Shown here piece by piece: positions 8,294-17,241 of a DNA stretch of 64,000 nt. The stretch's first letter is position 1. Each line of letters opens with the position of its first letter. Made by a program: the position numbers and the translations under genes. Origin of the DNA: CAZWRN01 sp964446685 (GTDB lineage Bacteria > Patescibacteriota > Microgenomatia > Daviesbacterales > UBA10151); the NCBI GenBank assembly GCA_964446685.1, contig CAYUPO010000006.1:1-64000 (forward strand), written 5' to 3'. The notes beneath the pieces are model-generated. The model did not search any database and had not been told where the DNA came from. It saw only the letters and a program-made list of their open reading frames with translations.

Positions 8294-9010
8294 CTAGCGC
8301 TTGAGTATGTAAACTTCTTCTTCAGTCAACTCTCTGTATTCACCTAATCCCAAACTACCTATTTCCAACTGTCCAATTGCCGATCGTTTCAGATCTAACA
8401 ATTCTAAGCCAATTTTGGAAAGCATTCTTTTAACCTGATGATTTCTTCCTTCATGAATTATTAACTCAAGTTGAGTCCGATTATTTCTTTCTTCCAAAAT
8501 ATTGACTTGAGCTGGAGCAGTTTTGCCTTCTTTAAGTTCAATGCCTTTTTGTAGCTGGGATATCTGGTGATAAGTTACTTTACCGGGAATGAGACAGATA
8601 TATTTTTTATCGATGTGAAACGAAGGATGCGTCAACTTATGCGATAGTTCACCGTCATTTGTCAGAATAAGCAACCCTTTGGTATTGGCATCAAGTCGGC
8701 CAACCGGGTAAATACGTTCCTTGGTTTTTATCAGATCAACAACTGTTTTGCGGCCGTGCTCATCACTGACCGATGAAATCACCCCTTTTGGTTTATTCAG
8801 TAAAAAATAAACAAATGATTCAACTTTAGCTAAAGCTTTGCCATTTACCACAACCTCATCTTTTTGGGGATCTATCCGGATACCAGGCTCTGTGACTTTT
8901 TTGCTATTTACCGTCACTTCATTTTCGTTTAAGAAATCACTTATTTTTCTCCTGGCTCCCAGTCCGTTTTGAGCTAAAAATTTATTAAGTCTGATGGTAG
9001 TTTTTTCCAC
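8294..9010 (-). CDS. rluB: Pseudouridine synthase, RsuA/RluB family
   Basis: A 238-residue rRNA pseudouridine synthase. An N-terminal S4 RNA-binding domain (RLNKFLAQNGLGARRKISDF) precedes the catalytic domain with PVGRLDANTKGLLILTNDG, where the Asp is the nucleophile, and the C-terminal EGRNHQVKRML motif. Length fits RluB/RsuA. Start is GTG 9010: TATACT (9017-9022) is six bases upstream, indicating a leaderless transcript. Assignment to RluB rather than RsuA/RluE is by overall look only. Confidence 0.85.
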   Translation of the reverse strand: MEKTTIRLNKFLAQNGLGARRKISDFLNENEVTVNSKKVTEPGIRIDPQKDEVVVNGKALAKVESFVYFLLNKPKGVISSVSDEHGRKTVVDLIKTKERIYPVGRLDANTKGLLILTNDGELSHKLTHPSFHIDKKYICLIPGKVTYHQISQLQKGIELKEGKTAPAQVNILEERNNRTQLELIIHEGRNHQVKRMLSKIGLELLDLKRSAIGQLEIGSLGLGEYRELTEEEVYILKR

Positions 9011-9124
9011 AAAGGAAGTATATCAAACAAATACGGATAACAGTTATGGTTAGAAGTTGAAGCAAGTAACTATTACCTGCTCCAACTTTAACCATTAAAT
9101 TACTACTTAGGACAGAAAAAAGGA

Positions 9125-9382
9125 TTACTTAGCGGATTTTTTGGTAGTCTTTTTTGCAGTTGAATTGCCATTTGTTGCAATTCTTTTCATTTCTGCTGCT
9201 TCTTTCTGGACTATTTCCATTACTTTAAATCCTTCTTTTTTCAATTTATTTACGGTTGCTTCCAGTTTTTGACGGTTTTTTTCATCAGCTAAAATTATAG
9301 CTCCGGCAGCTGCTGCAGCTCCTACGACTGCACCTGCTAAACCAACGGCTACTGGACTCACACCTTTTTTATCATCAGCCAT
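9125..9382 (-). CDS. YtxH-like small membrane-anchored protein
   Basis: An 85-residue protein with one Ala/Gly-rich transmembrane helix (residues 10-29), an amphipathic charged helix and a Lys-rich, low-complexity tail (TAKKTTKKSAK). This is the layout of YtxH/gas-vesicle-like stress proteins of Firmicutes. A GAGGTGAG ribosome binding site precedes ATG 9382. The basic tail could contact nucleic acid or anionic lipid; function is not established. Confidence 0.65.
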   Translation of the reverse strand: MADDKKGVSPVAVGLAGAVVGAAAAAGAIILADEKNRQKLEATVNKLKKEGFKVMEIVQKEAAEMKRIATNGNSTAKKTTKKSAK

Positions 9383-9523
9383 TTCTTACTCACCTCACTT
9401 TCGTTTAATTACTATATCATAAAAATACTCGCCTAATGTATATTTTATGCAAGAGTTTCCTTACAAAATTATTTAATATCTGACTATTTTCAGGCTCAAT
9501 AAATATGGTATTGTAAGGCAGAA

Positions 9524-10519
9524 ATGAAAACAGTTCTTATCACAGGCGCAACCGGATTTATTGGCCGGGAAGTTAGCACCTATTTGTCTAAAAAGTTTCC
9601 AGGCTGGCAGATTTACTGCCTTCAAAGACCGGCTGATCCCCCCCTTGAGCAAAGTGGCAGAAATATCCTAAAAAAACTGACTGTAAAGCCGATATCGCTG
9701 GATCTAACCGAAAAGAAAAAATTTAAAAAATTGCCCAAAGTTTTTGACTTTATAATCCATCTGGCAGCCAGTGCTGAGACTTCGGAAAAAGATCACTCCT
9801 TTAATCCGGTGGCCATGAAAAATATCCTTGATCATATTGATTCAAAACAGGTTAAACATTTTATATTTACTTCAACAACAGCTGTCTGGTCAGGTAGAGA
9901 TAATTTCACTAAAGGTATAAATGAGGAGATGGACCCTCTCCCCTCAAATGAGTACGGCAGATCAAAAATAATGGCAGAAAATTTACTTTTTAACTGGAGC
10001 AGGATCCATCAAGTTCCAGTGACTGTTTTGAGATTATCAACAGTTTTTGGTCATCAAACCCGCAGTAACGGTTTATTCGATGCTTTAAAAAAATTAATTC
10101 CGAAGCATTCTTTGATCCCCAGATTAAACTGGCCAGGTAAAACCAGTCTGGTCTATGTTCAGGATGTAGTTTTGCTGATATCTCTTTTGCTAAAAAATAA
10201 ACCAAAAAAGCTTCACAATCTTTATATCGTCTATTCCGAATCCCTAACTATGGCAGGAATAAGCCGCCTGATGCACCAGGCTATGCAAGTTTCGTATCAA
10301 GCGATCACTATTCCAGATGGCTTCTGGAAAATGGCAGGATATATCAGCCGTTATTTTTATATACTCGAATTTCTGCCCGGCAATGTTTACAATTTTTTTT
10401 GGCGGTCTACTCTGATAATTAATCCAACACTTGAATGTCATACCAAAAAATTAAGAAATGATTTTCCAGGCTGGAAACCGGTAAATTTCAGACAAAAGGT
10501 AAATGAAGTTTGCAGCTAA
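9524..10519 (+). CDS. NAD-dependent epimerase/dehydratase (extended SDR)
   Basis: A 331-residue short-chain dehydrogenase with the Rossmann motif TGATGFIG (6-13), an active-site Thr/Ser segment (FTSTTAVWSG) and YGRSK, the catalytic Tyr-x3-Lys. The family acts on nucleotide sugars or related carbonyls. The C-terminal half is divergent and rich in aromatic residues. AAGG seven bases before ATG 9524 may serve as ribosome binding site. It converges with the surface protein gene, one base apart. Confidence 0.8.
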   Translation: MKTVLITGATGFIGREVSTYLSKKFPGWQIYCLQRPADPPLEQSGRNILKKLTVKPISLDLTEKKKFKKLPKVFDFIIHLAASAETSEKDHSFNPVAMKNILDHIDSKQVKHFIFTSTTAVWSGRDNFTKGINEEMDPLPSNEYGRSKIMAENLLFNWSRIHQVPVTVLRLSTVFGHQTRSNGLFDALKKLIPKHSLIPRLNWPGKTSLVYVQDVVLLISLLLKNKPKKLHNLYIVYSESLTMAGISRLMHQAMQVSYQAITIPDGFWKMAGYISRYFYILEFLPGNVYNFFWRSTLIINPTLECHTKKLRNDFPGWKPVNFRQKVNEVCS

Positions 10520-10520
10520 C

Positions 10521-11348
10521 TTAAAGCAGAATCATCATAGCAGCCATCCCGATAAAGACTATTCCGATAATACTGATGGTCACTGTATTGTCCAAAAGGC
10601 CTGATTTAGGCAGCTCTGGTGGAGGTGTTGGCTTTGGCGGAGCTTTGCAGCAGGTGGTAACTGAAGGGTTTTCAGAACAGGATTGCTGATAAGCCGGGTT
10701 GGCACAATAACCAGTACCAGTTGGCATCTTCAGACAGATCAGACCTGTTTGGCAATCAGCTGTAGTCGTACACGAGGTACCACAAGCCAAAGGTGATGGT
10801 TTTGGTGTCGGAGTTGGTACAGGAGTGGCAGAAGGTTCAGTTGAAACAGTTAGTCCATCTACTGCACAAAGAGCTTCCCCTGCGCCTGCTGGTCCTGAAG
10901 TACCGCAGGCATTGACTGCAGATATTTCACAGCGATATGTTTTGTTTTGAGTGACCGGAAAAGTATAACTGGTAGCTGATCCCTGAGCCGTGACATTTTT
11001 AACAATTGATCCGCTTTCCACTTCAGTGACTTTGACAGTATAGTTTGTGGCTCCGCTGACTGCTTCCCAAGTACAGTCTGCTTCAACAAAAGAACATTGT
11101 GATCCCACACAGCTGGGGTAATTTACCTCAACCGTTGATACCTGAGGAGGAGTGGTACAGCTTTGAGCAGTGACATTGGTAACAATAGCCGGAAGAGAAG
11201 AAGGAGTAAATGTTCCTTCCTCTGTTTTAGCACTGGACGCCAGGTTTTGGGAGTTTCCGGAATTTGACAGTCTAAGTACACCTAAACCTATTCCTCCGAC
11301 TATACCAAAGGTCAAAAGAAGGATTGCGATAATGGCAGTTTTACTCAT
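10521..11348 (-). CDS. Cell-surface protein with fibronectin-like domain and LPKSG-type C terminus
   Basis: A 275-residue exported protein: N-terminal signal anchor (residues 4-26), a fibronectin-III-like domain (CTWEAVSGATNYTVKV to CGTSG), a Pro/Thr linker (PSATPVPTPTPKPSP), a Cys-rich module with about eight cysteines, then LPKSG and a final hydrophobic helix. The last part resembles a sortase signal but lacks the basic tail after the helix. It probably displays the Cys-rich module outside the cell. No sortase gene is visible in this window. Confidence 0.7.
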   Translation of the reverse strand: MSKTAIIAILLLTFGIVGGIGLGVLRLSNSGNSQNLASSAKTEEGTFTPSSLPAIVTNVTAQSCTTPPQVSTVEVNYPSCVGSQCSFVEADCTWEAVSGATNYTVKVTEVESGSIVKNVTAQGSATSYTFPVTQNKTYRCEISAVNACGTSGPAGAGEALCAVDGLTVSTEPSATPVPTPTPKPSPLACGTSCTTTADCQTGLICLKMPTGTGYCANPAYQQSCSENPSVTTCCKAPPKPTPPPELPKSGLLDNTVTISIIGIVFIGMAAMMILL

Positions 11349-11459
11349 ATTCGTAGCTATCTACAGCGTAGCCAATTTTTACTCAGGAATCAAGTAACAG
11401 TCATAACTAGTTTAAAAAACATGCTCAAAAAGTCTCTAAGATACGATACAATATCCCAC

Positions 11460-12587
11460 ATGCACCATAAAATATTGCCAAAACAGATTTTGCCTGCCAT
11501 CACAGCGCTGGTTGTCCTACTTAAATTAATTACCCTTTTTGGTATCGGCTTTGCTTCCAGCTTTATTTTTTCGCCTTCCCGAGTGACTGATTTCGGTTTT
11601 TTGGAAGCCTGGAATATCTGGGATGCACCGCATTACCTGGATATTGCAGCCAAAGGTTATCAAACGACCGGAGACATGGCCAACTTTATTGTTTTTTTCC
11701 CGGTGTTTCCGCTGGCAATCGCCCTATTTCATCTGGTTTCGTTTATACCGATCCTGTTGTCTTCCTATATAGTGACTCTTTTGGCTTCTATCGGGGCAGG
11801 ATTTTTTCTATACAAACTGGTATTGCTGGATGAGGAACCACGGGTGGCTTTGCTATCTGTGCTGCTGCTTTTTCTTTTTCCCACGGCTTTTTTTCTGCAT
11901 ATCCCCTATACCGAAAGTCTAATGGTCTTTTTTGTCACGGCCAGCTTTTATTTTGTCAGGCAAAAAAAATATTTAATCGGTTTTATCTTTGCGATGCTCG
12001 CTTCAACTACCCGGCTGACTGGATTGGCTATTATTCCAGCTTTGATTTTTGAGCTCTACTTTTATCACCGGGATATTTTTAAACACAAATTACCGCTTCC
12101 CTGGCTGCTGGTATTTATTGTGCCTCCGCTTGGTTTCGCCGCTTATTTATTTTTAAATCTTTATTTATTTGGTGATCTGACTCATTTTCTGCAGGTCCAA
12201 AAATCAAACTGGGGAACAGAAATATCGTTTTCTTTAAAAGGGTTGACTGAGGCTATCAATAATATCGCCTGGCGAAGACCTGATGAAGCACTTTATATCG
12301 GCTATGCCCAGGTCGGAGCTTTTATTTTGGGAACCGCAGGGCTTATTTATACTTCAGTTAAACTACGGATTAGTTATGCAGTTTATTATTTCTTTGGATT
12401 TTTGGTGATTATTTTGCCATCTTTTTGGTTATCACTTCCCCGTTATGAATTGGTACTTTTTCCAATGTTTATGATGCTAGCCAAACTTAGCCGGAATAAA
12501 CTATTTCTGACACTTTGGATTGCAGTTTCGCTGGTTTTTTATCTGATGTTTTCGCTGATTGCGGTGCAGCATGGTCCTGTTTTTTAA
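11460..12587 (+). CDS. GT-C membrane glycosyltransferase, PIG-V-like
   Basis: A polytopic protein (375 residues from ATG 11460) with about nine helices. The first periplasmic loop reads WNIWDAPHYLDIAAKGY, the W-x-x-W-D-x-x-H/W-Y-x-x-I-A motif of PIG-V-like mannosyltransferases, which use lipid-linked sugar donors. ATG 11421 is also in frame, but TACAAT (11447-11452) lies between the two and ends seven bases before ATG 11460, favouring the shorter protein. Role in surface glycosylation is inferred. Confidence 0.75.
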   Translation: MHHKILPKQILPAITALVVLLKLITLFGIGFASSFIFSPSRVTDFGFLEAWNIWDAPHYLDIAAKGYQTTGDMANFIVFFPVFPLAIALFHLVSFIPILLSSYIVTLLASIGAGFFLYKLVLLDEEPRVALLSVLLLFLFPTAFFLHIPYTESLMVFFVTASFYFVRQKKYLIGFIFAMLASTTRLTGLAIIPALIFELYFYHRDIFKHKLPLPWLLVFIVPPLGFAAYLFLNLYLFGDLTHFLQVQKSNWGTEISFSLKGLTEAINNIAWRRPDEALYIGYAQVGAFILGTAGLIYTSVKLRISYAVYYFFGFLVIILPSFWLSLPRYELVLFPMFMMLAKLSRNKLFLTLWIAVSLVFYLMFSLIAVQHGPVF

Positions 12588-12647
12588 GGTTTTATAATAA
12601 TTTTTATATAAATTAGTATAAAAATTGCAAAAATTATAATTGTTATA

Positions 12648-12676
12648 TTGACATTATTTAGTTTTTGGATTTAAAT
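12648..12676 (+). promoter_or_regulatory. Promoter of glnA, leaderless spacing
   Basis: Consensus TTGACA (12648-12653), 17-base spacer, TTAAAT (12671-12676), six bases, ATG 12683. It overlaps the alternative TTG start at 12665, which would therefore lie upstream of the transcript. Confidence 0.7.
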
Positions 12677-12682
12677 AAGTGT

Positions 12683-14113
12683 ATGGATTCCACTCTGAAA
12701 AACTTTCTTCAAATCCCCTACGATACTCTGGAAGAACTCAATCTGGAAGCAAAAGAAAAAAGGGATACTCTCTCCTTTGAAGATCAGGAAGCTCATTACC
12801 GGGCTTATTTAACCAAAGAATCCCGTATTAAAGCTGTCACTCTCTGTTTTTCTGATATTGAAGGACGGTTTCATATGCTGGATTATGATAAAAAATTCTT
12901 CCTTGAGAGCAGCGATAATCTGACTTTTGATGGTTCCTCAATCAGAGGATTTACCGCCCAAAAAGAGTCCGATCTGAGGCTGTTTGTGGACTGGAGTTCA
13001 TTTCTCTGGCTGCCTTCGGATATTTTTGGTTCAGGGAAAGTGATCGTTTTTGCCAACATTCTGACCCGGGAAGGCAATCAGTATCAGTCTGATTTTAGAG
13101 GATTACTGCAGGATCTGATCAAACAGACCGAAAAAAAAGAAGGCTTAACTCCTTTTGCTTCTGGAGAAATTGAAGGATTTTTGATTGATGGGATCAATAG
13201 CGAACAGACTTTTAATGAAAAAGTTGGATTTAATCTGATGACTACCGGCGGCTATTATCATTCATTACCAATGGATCCTTTAAAACAGTTTATTGATACA
13301 GCAGCTGAGGCTCAAAGAGCGATGGGGTTTAAAAACGAAAAAGATCATCCTGAAGTAGCTCCCAGCCAATTTGAAATGAATTTTTCATATTCTCATGCTC
13401 TAAGGGCAGCTGATCAGATTCAGCTTTATAAACTGGTCTGCCGTCAGGTAGCAAATAAAATGGGTATGACTGCTTCGTTTCTGCCAAAACCAGTCATGGG
13501 GATCAATGGCAGCGGTATGCATACTAATTTCTCTTTAGCCAGGAAGGGGAAAAATGCTTTCTTTCACTTAGGCGGTAAGGAAAGCCTTTCTCCCCTAGCC
13601 TGGGATTTTATCTCCCGGATATTAAACCATGCTCCAGAGATCTGTTTAATACTCAATTCCAGTGTGAACGCTTACAGAAGACTAGATCCCCGTTTTGAAG
13701 CACCAAACCAGATTAAGGTCTCCCCTATCGACCGTGGCTCAATGATCCGCATCCCAGTAGGCAATGAAAAAACTTCCAGAATAGAGATCCGCTCAGTTGC
13801 ACCTGATGCCAATCCTTATTTGGTACTCTATACCATTTTAAAAGTCGGGTTAACTGGTAAAAAACTCCCCATTAATACAGATAAAAGAGACCGTTTACGT
13901 TTTCTCCCAGGTACTATTCAGGACGCTATTAAACTATTTAAAGCCAGTGATTTTATGAAACAGGTACTTGGAGATGAAAATGCAGAAAAATATGTCGATT
14001 TCAAACAAGCAGCTGCTGACAGAAGCCCAAGAGATCTGGGAACAATGGTTAAAACCTCAGAAATAGTCTACCACCACGAAGTCACCAATCAGGCACTTTG
14101 GAATAATTTTTAG
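12683..14113 (+). CDS. glnA: Glutamine synthetase, type I
   Basis: A 476-residue type I glutamine synthetase, which makes glutamine from glutamate, ammonia and ATP. Visible motifs are DGSSIRGF, the NGSGMH metal-ligand motif, NSSVNAYRRLDPRFEAP in the latch and IRIPVGNEKTSRIEIR with the substrate Arg. Sequence is divergent, with no obvious adenylylation Tyr motif, so regulation probably differs from the enterobacterial enzyme. The start is set by a consensus promoter six bases upstream. Stand-alone: the next gene is convergent. Together with the PEP carboxylase and aminotransferase at 42-45 kb it suggests real nitrogen assimilation. Confidence 0.88.
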   Translation: MDSTLKNFLQIPYDTLEELNLEAKEKRDTLSFEDQEAHYRAYLTKESRIKAVTLCFSDIEGRFHMLDYDKKFFLESSDNLTFDGSSIRGFTAQKESDLRLFVDWSSFLWLPSDIFGSGKVIVFANILTREGNQYQSDFRGLLQDLIKQTEKKEGLTPFASGEIEGFLIDGINSEQTFNEKVGFNLMTTGGYYHSLPMDPLKQFIDTAAEAQRAMGFKNEKDHPEVAPSQFEMNFSYSHALRAADQIQLYKLVCRQVANKMGMTASFLPKPVMGINGSGMHTNFSLARKGKNAFFHLGGKESLSPLAWDFISRILNHAPEICLILNSSVNAYRRLDPRFEAPNQIKVSPIDRGSMIRIPVGNEKTSRIEIRSVAPDANPYLVLYTILKVGLTGKKLPINTDKRDRLRFLPGTIQDAIKLFKASDFMKQVLGDENAEKYVDFKQAAADRSPRDLGTMVKTSEIVYHHEVTNQALWNNF

Positions 14114-14125
14114 AATTAGCAAAAC

Positions 14126-14641
14126 TTACTGAGTATTTGTTCTACAGTAAGGTGTACCGTTACCCGCTTCTAGTCTTGCACAAATTTTGTAAACTGTCGC
14201 TCCCGCAGTAGGGACCCCGTCACCTAATACGGTCCAGCCTGTACCACAAGTAATTGTTCCGGTATTTGTCATATTCGCTACAGTTATATCACCAACACCG
14301 GCTGTAGTACTTATACAATAAGGATAACCCAATGGATCTTTTGAAATAGTTGCTGTTGTTACTGTTTGTCCCGGACAAATTCTACCTCCAAATAATGAAC
14401 ATGCTGCTGGTTGATATCCCGCTGTTGCTCCCTGTGGAACTTTATTTACTTCCAATACATGAGCTATTGCTTCAAGCTCGGCTCTTCTTTTCGCATCTCG
14501 TGCATTTGCTTGGATATTTCCAAACAACGCCACTGCTACTACTGAGATAATAGCGATGATTGCGATGGTTACAAGAAGTTCTATGAGAGTAAATCCGTTA
14601 TGTTTCAAGTTGGAAAAATATTTATTGTAAGAGTAGCGCAT
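14126..14641 (-). CDS. Type IV prepilin-like protein A
   Basis: A 171-residue pilin-like protein. A short leader ends in G before FTLIELLVTIAIIAIISV, the processing site and N-terminal helix of type IV pilins and pseudopilins. The globular part holds two cysteine pairs. It is strongly similar to the gene at 14731-15234, so the pair is a tandem duplication. CATAAT (14648-14653) lies six bases before ATG 14641, so this copy seems to have its own promoter. Prepilin peptidase and motor genes are not in the window. Confidence 0.88.
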   Translation of the reverse strand: MRYSYNKYFSNLKHNGFTLIELLVTIAIIAIISVVAVALFGNIQANARDAKRRAELEAIAHVLEVNKVPQGATAGYQPAACSLFGGRICPGQTVTTATISKDPLGYPYCISTTAGVGDITVANMTNTGTITCGTGWTVLGDGVPTAGATVYKICARLEAGNGTPYCRTNTQ

Positions 14642-14730
14642 TAATTAATTATGAATAATTCATTATCCTAATGTCAAGTACATTTTAAAGAAAATACCTT
14701 TATAACAATCTAATCATATACAAGGATAAA

Positions 14731-15234
14731 TTACTGAGTATTTGTTCTGCAGAAAGGTTGAGCACTTGATCCGTTTTCTAATCGTGTGCAAATTTTATAT
14801 ACAGCTGATCCTGCTGTTGGAACACCATTACCCAGAACTGTCCATCCAGTTCCGCATGTAACGGTTCCTGTGTTAGTCATATTTGCTACTGTTATATCTC
14901 CTACTCCAGCAGTTGTACTAATACAATACGGATAGCCTGAAGGATCAACTGCGATTGTTGCTGTTGTGGTGGTTTGTCCAGGGCAGATACCTCCGCCAAA
15001 AAGAGAACAGGCTGCAGGCTGATAACCAGCTGTTGCCCCCTGTGGAACTTTATTTACTTCTAGTACATTTGCTATAGATTCTAATTCAGATCTTCTTTTT
15101 GCGTCTCGAGCATTAGCTTGGATATTTCCGAAAAGTGCGACTGCTACTACTGAGATAATTGCGATGATGGCGATGGTTACGAGTAACTCAATTAGAGTGA
15201 AACCTTTTTGTGTTTTGTTGTATTGGGCAGTCAT
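14731..15234 (-). CDS. Type IV prepilin-like protein B (tandem paralogue)
   Basis: A 167-residue paralogue of the preceding prepilin, with the same GFTLIELLVTIAIIAI helix, the same central segment (NARDAKRR, NKVPQGATAGYQPAACSLFGG) and the same PFCRTNTQ/PYCRTNTQ end. Differences cluster in the N-terminal leader, a few loop residues and the region before the last Cys. Near identity argues for recent duplication or gene conversion; two pilins with different surfaces may be co-assembled or alternative. Confidence 0.88.
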   Translation of the reverse strand: MTAQYNKTQKGFTLIELLVTIAIIAIISVVAVALFGNIQANARDAKRRSELESIANVLEVNKVPQGATAGYQPAACSLFGGGICPGQTTTTATIAVDPSGYPYCISTTAGVGDITVANMTNTGTVTCGTGWTVLGNGVPTAGSAVYKICTRLENGSSAQPFCRTNTQ

Positions 15235-15318
15235 TTGTTTTTGGTTGTAATCTATTATTCACATTTCTTACATTACTTGTCAACAGGTGTCTTTGTGCCT
15301 AAATATAAACCAGTTTTG

Positions 15319-15981
15319 TTATGGGTTCTCTTTTTGTAAGATTTTAAAATATTCTTTTTTGGGATGTTTTGAAAGCTGCTGTTTTATCATTTCCCCATCC
15401 TGTTTTTGGGACTGATGGCAGTTGATAGCAGAGAGCTTTGTTTCCCAAACTGATGAGACGTCTACTACTAAATCTGCCTCATTTATCTCAATGCCCGGCG
15501 GCATATATATAAAGTAGTCTTTCATCTCCCCTAGTACGGTTTCAAGCTCAGAGTAATAAAGTAGCTTTTTGACGAATTTAGTTTTTCGGTAAACAAAGGT
15601 TGTGACCAGAGAAACGAAGATGTGATCGATATGACCTGAAATCCCCAGCTGATTAAATGTTAGTAAAGTATCCGGCTGGTATTTTTGCAGCAATTTTTCG
15701 ATTTTTTCAGCTACTTCATGATAAAGATTATTCGAAAGTGATCCATCTTTGTAGCCAAGAAACTCTACCTCTTTTACCCCAATTATTTTGGCGGATTGTG
15801 TCAGCTCTCCCCTTCTGGTCTCACCCAGATTGGTTACACTTTCTAATGCATTTTGGCCCGCGTCTCCATCAGTTACACAAATAAGATAGACATCTCTTTC
15901 TTTAGCAAAAGTAGCCAGAGTGCCGGATGGACCAAACGCTTCATCATCAGGATGAGCAAAGATAGCTACTAAAGGTTTCAT
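15319..15981 (-). CDS. PIG-L/LmbE family deacetylase
   Basis: A 220-residue zinc deacetylase-like protein. AHPDDEAFG near the N terminus supplies the zinc ligands (His, Asp, Asp) and GHIDHIFVS the third His. Family members remove N-acetyl groups from sugars such as GlcNAc-linked lipids or thiols. ATG 15987 directly abuts TATAAT (15988-15993); ATG 15981, six bases further, fits the leaderless spacing and leaves all motifs, so it is preferred. Confidence 0.88.
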   Translation of the reverse strand: MKPLVAIFAHPDDEAFGPSGTLATFAKERDVYLICVTDGDAGQNALESVTNLGETRRGELTQSAKIIGVKEVEFLGYKDGSLSNNLYHEVAEKIEKLLQKYQPDTLLTFNQLGISGHIDHIFVSLVTTFVYRKTKFVKKLLYYSELETVLGEMKDYFIYMPPGIEINEADLVVDVSSVWETKLSAINCHQSQKQDGEMIKQQLSKHPKKEYFKILQKENP

Positions 15982-15993
15982 AGCCATATTATA

Positions 15994-16344
15994 GCTTAAT
16001 TTGAAATTTACAATTCGAAATTTGAAGTAAAAAAAGAATGTTTGAAATTTAAATTTTTAAACCTTTCAAATTGTAAATTTTTTAGTTCCGTCATTGCGGA
16101 GCAAGAACTTGTTCATTGCGGAGCAAGAACTTGTTCATTGCGAGCCACAATCATGAAACTGATCGTGGCGAGCGAATATATTAAGAATTAACGCACGGCA
16201 ATCAGTATTGCAGAATCAACTAAGTTACTAAGTTAATTCCTGGTTGCGAGATTGCTTCGTCACTCCGTTCCTCGCAATGACGTTCAGTTTGTTTGCTTGC
16301 TTTCAATAACAAAACTTTGTTGTTCGAAGGGACAATTTAGATGC
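15994..16344. repeat. Intergenic region with REP-like palindromes
   Basis: About 350 bases without a gene. It contains a direct repeat of GCGGAGCAAGAACTTGTTCATT (two copies, 16096-16140), then GCGAGCCACAATCATG...GATCGTGGCGAGCG, and at the 3' side GCGAGATTGCTTCGTCACTC...CTCGCAATGAC. The last type recurs at 51355-51484, so it is a dispersed family. No reading frame here looks coding. Confidence 0.75.
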
Positions 16345-16350
16345 TATAAT
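16345..16350 (+). promoter_or_regulatory. -10 TATAAT of msrA, leaderless spacing
   Basis: TATAAT ends six bases before ATG 16357, showing that the longer frame starting at TTG 16252 is not the translated product. Confidence 0.7.
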
Positions 16351-16356
16351 CGGTTT

Positions 16357-16896
16357 ATGGAAAAGGCAACTTTAGCTGGGGGATGTTTTTGGTGTACTGA
16401 GGCGGTATTTCAAAAGCTTAAAGGAGTTGAGTCTGTGCTTCCTGGTTATACAGGTGGCCATATTCAGAATCCAACTTATGAAGAAGTTTCCTCTGGTGAG
16501 TCAGGACACGCTGAAGCTATTCAGATAGAATTTGATCCCAAAATTATTTCATTTGAAACATTGCTGGATGTATTTTGGCAACTGCATGATCCGACTACTC
16601 TCAATCAGCAGGGAGCTGATCATGGAACTCAGTATCGCAGTGCTATTTTTTATCATGATGAAAAACAAAAAGAGCTAGCTGAAAAATCACTGGAAAAAGC
16701 TGAAGCAGCTGGAATGTATTCAGATCAGTTTGTGACTGAAATTGTCCCCTTTGATACTTTTTATGAAGCTGAAGAAGAACATCGTAGTTTTTATGAAAAT
16801 AATCCCAATCAGCCGTACTGCCGAATTGTGATAGATCCTAAAATTCAAAAACTTTATAAAAACTTTCATAACCAGTTAAAAGAAGACGAACTTTAG
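16357..16896 (+). CDS. msrA: Peptide methionine sulfoxide reductase MsrA
   Basis: A 179-residue MsrA that reduces the S-epimer of methionine sulfoxide. GGCFWCTEAVF (8-18) contains the catalytic Cys; GYTGG, SGHAEAIQIEFDP and DHGTQYRSAIFY are the other family motifs. Recycling would need thioredoxin or a resolving Cys; CYC-type C-terminal cysteines are limited to PYCRI. The protein is cytoplasmic. Start is fixed by TATAAT six bases upstream. MsrB is encoded separately at 22026-22553 in a membrane-anchored form. Confidence 0.93.
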   Translation: MEKATLAGGCFWCTEAVFQKLKGVESVLPGYTGGHIQNPTYEEVSSGESGHAEAIQIEFDPKIISFETLLDVFWQLHDPTTLNQQGADHGTQYRSAIFYHDEKQKELAEKSLEKAEAAGMYSDQFVTEIVPFDTFYEAEEEHRSFYENNPNQPYCRIVIDPKIQKLYKNFHNQLKEDEL

Positions 16897-16905
16897 TGAT
16901 GGAAA

Positions 16906-17169
16906 TTAGGCAGTAGAATGAGTAAAAGCTGCCAGAATGGCTTGAATTTTAGTTGAGTTTTTTCCTCTCCGACATAGATCCCGGATAATCCAGTAGATTT
17001 GAATATGGGTAGCGCCTTTCTGCTGATCCAAATTAAATGGAGTTCCATCCGGATTTTTTTTATCCTGAAATCCACTAATTGGTTCAGTCACATTATCTCT
17101 TGCCCATTCCCACCAGACATTGACACACTCACTGCAGTTTTCGTGTTGATGATTAATCATATCTACCAT
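16906..17169 (-). CDS. Small orphan protein with conserved His/Cys N terminus
   Basis: An 87-residue soluble protein beginning with a His/Cys cluster (NHQHENCSECVNVWWEW) that could bind a metal, followed by a mixed helical segment. No family is recognised. TAAAGT (17176-17181) lies six bases before ATG 17169, which supports it as a real, separately transcribed gene. It converges with msrA, nine bases apart. Confidence 0.6.
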   Translation of the reverse strand: MVDMINHQHENCSECVNVWWEWARDNVTEPISGFQDKKNPDGTPFNLDQQKGATHIQIYWIIRDLCRRGKNSTKIQAILAAFTHSTA

Positions 17170-17241
17170 CCTATAACTTTACCCAGCATGCGTAATACCT
17201 AGGTCAGTGAAGTTGAAGTACTGTGTAAGGAAATTAATAGC

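Noticed and set aside
10521..11348. Proven sortase substrate
   Set aside because: LPKSG and a final helix are present, but the positive tail is missing and no sortase is in the window; called only LPKSG-type.
16252..16356. N-terminal extension of MsrA from TTG 16252
   Set aside because: The extension is encoded by dispersed repeat sequence, the MsrA family starts close to GGCFWC, and a TATAAT six bases before ATG 16357 shows that transcription begins there.
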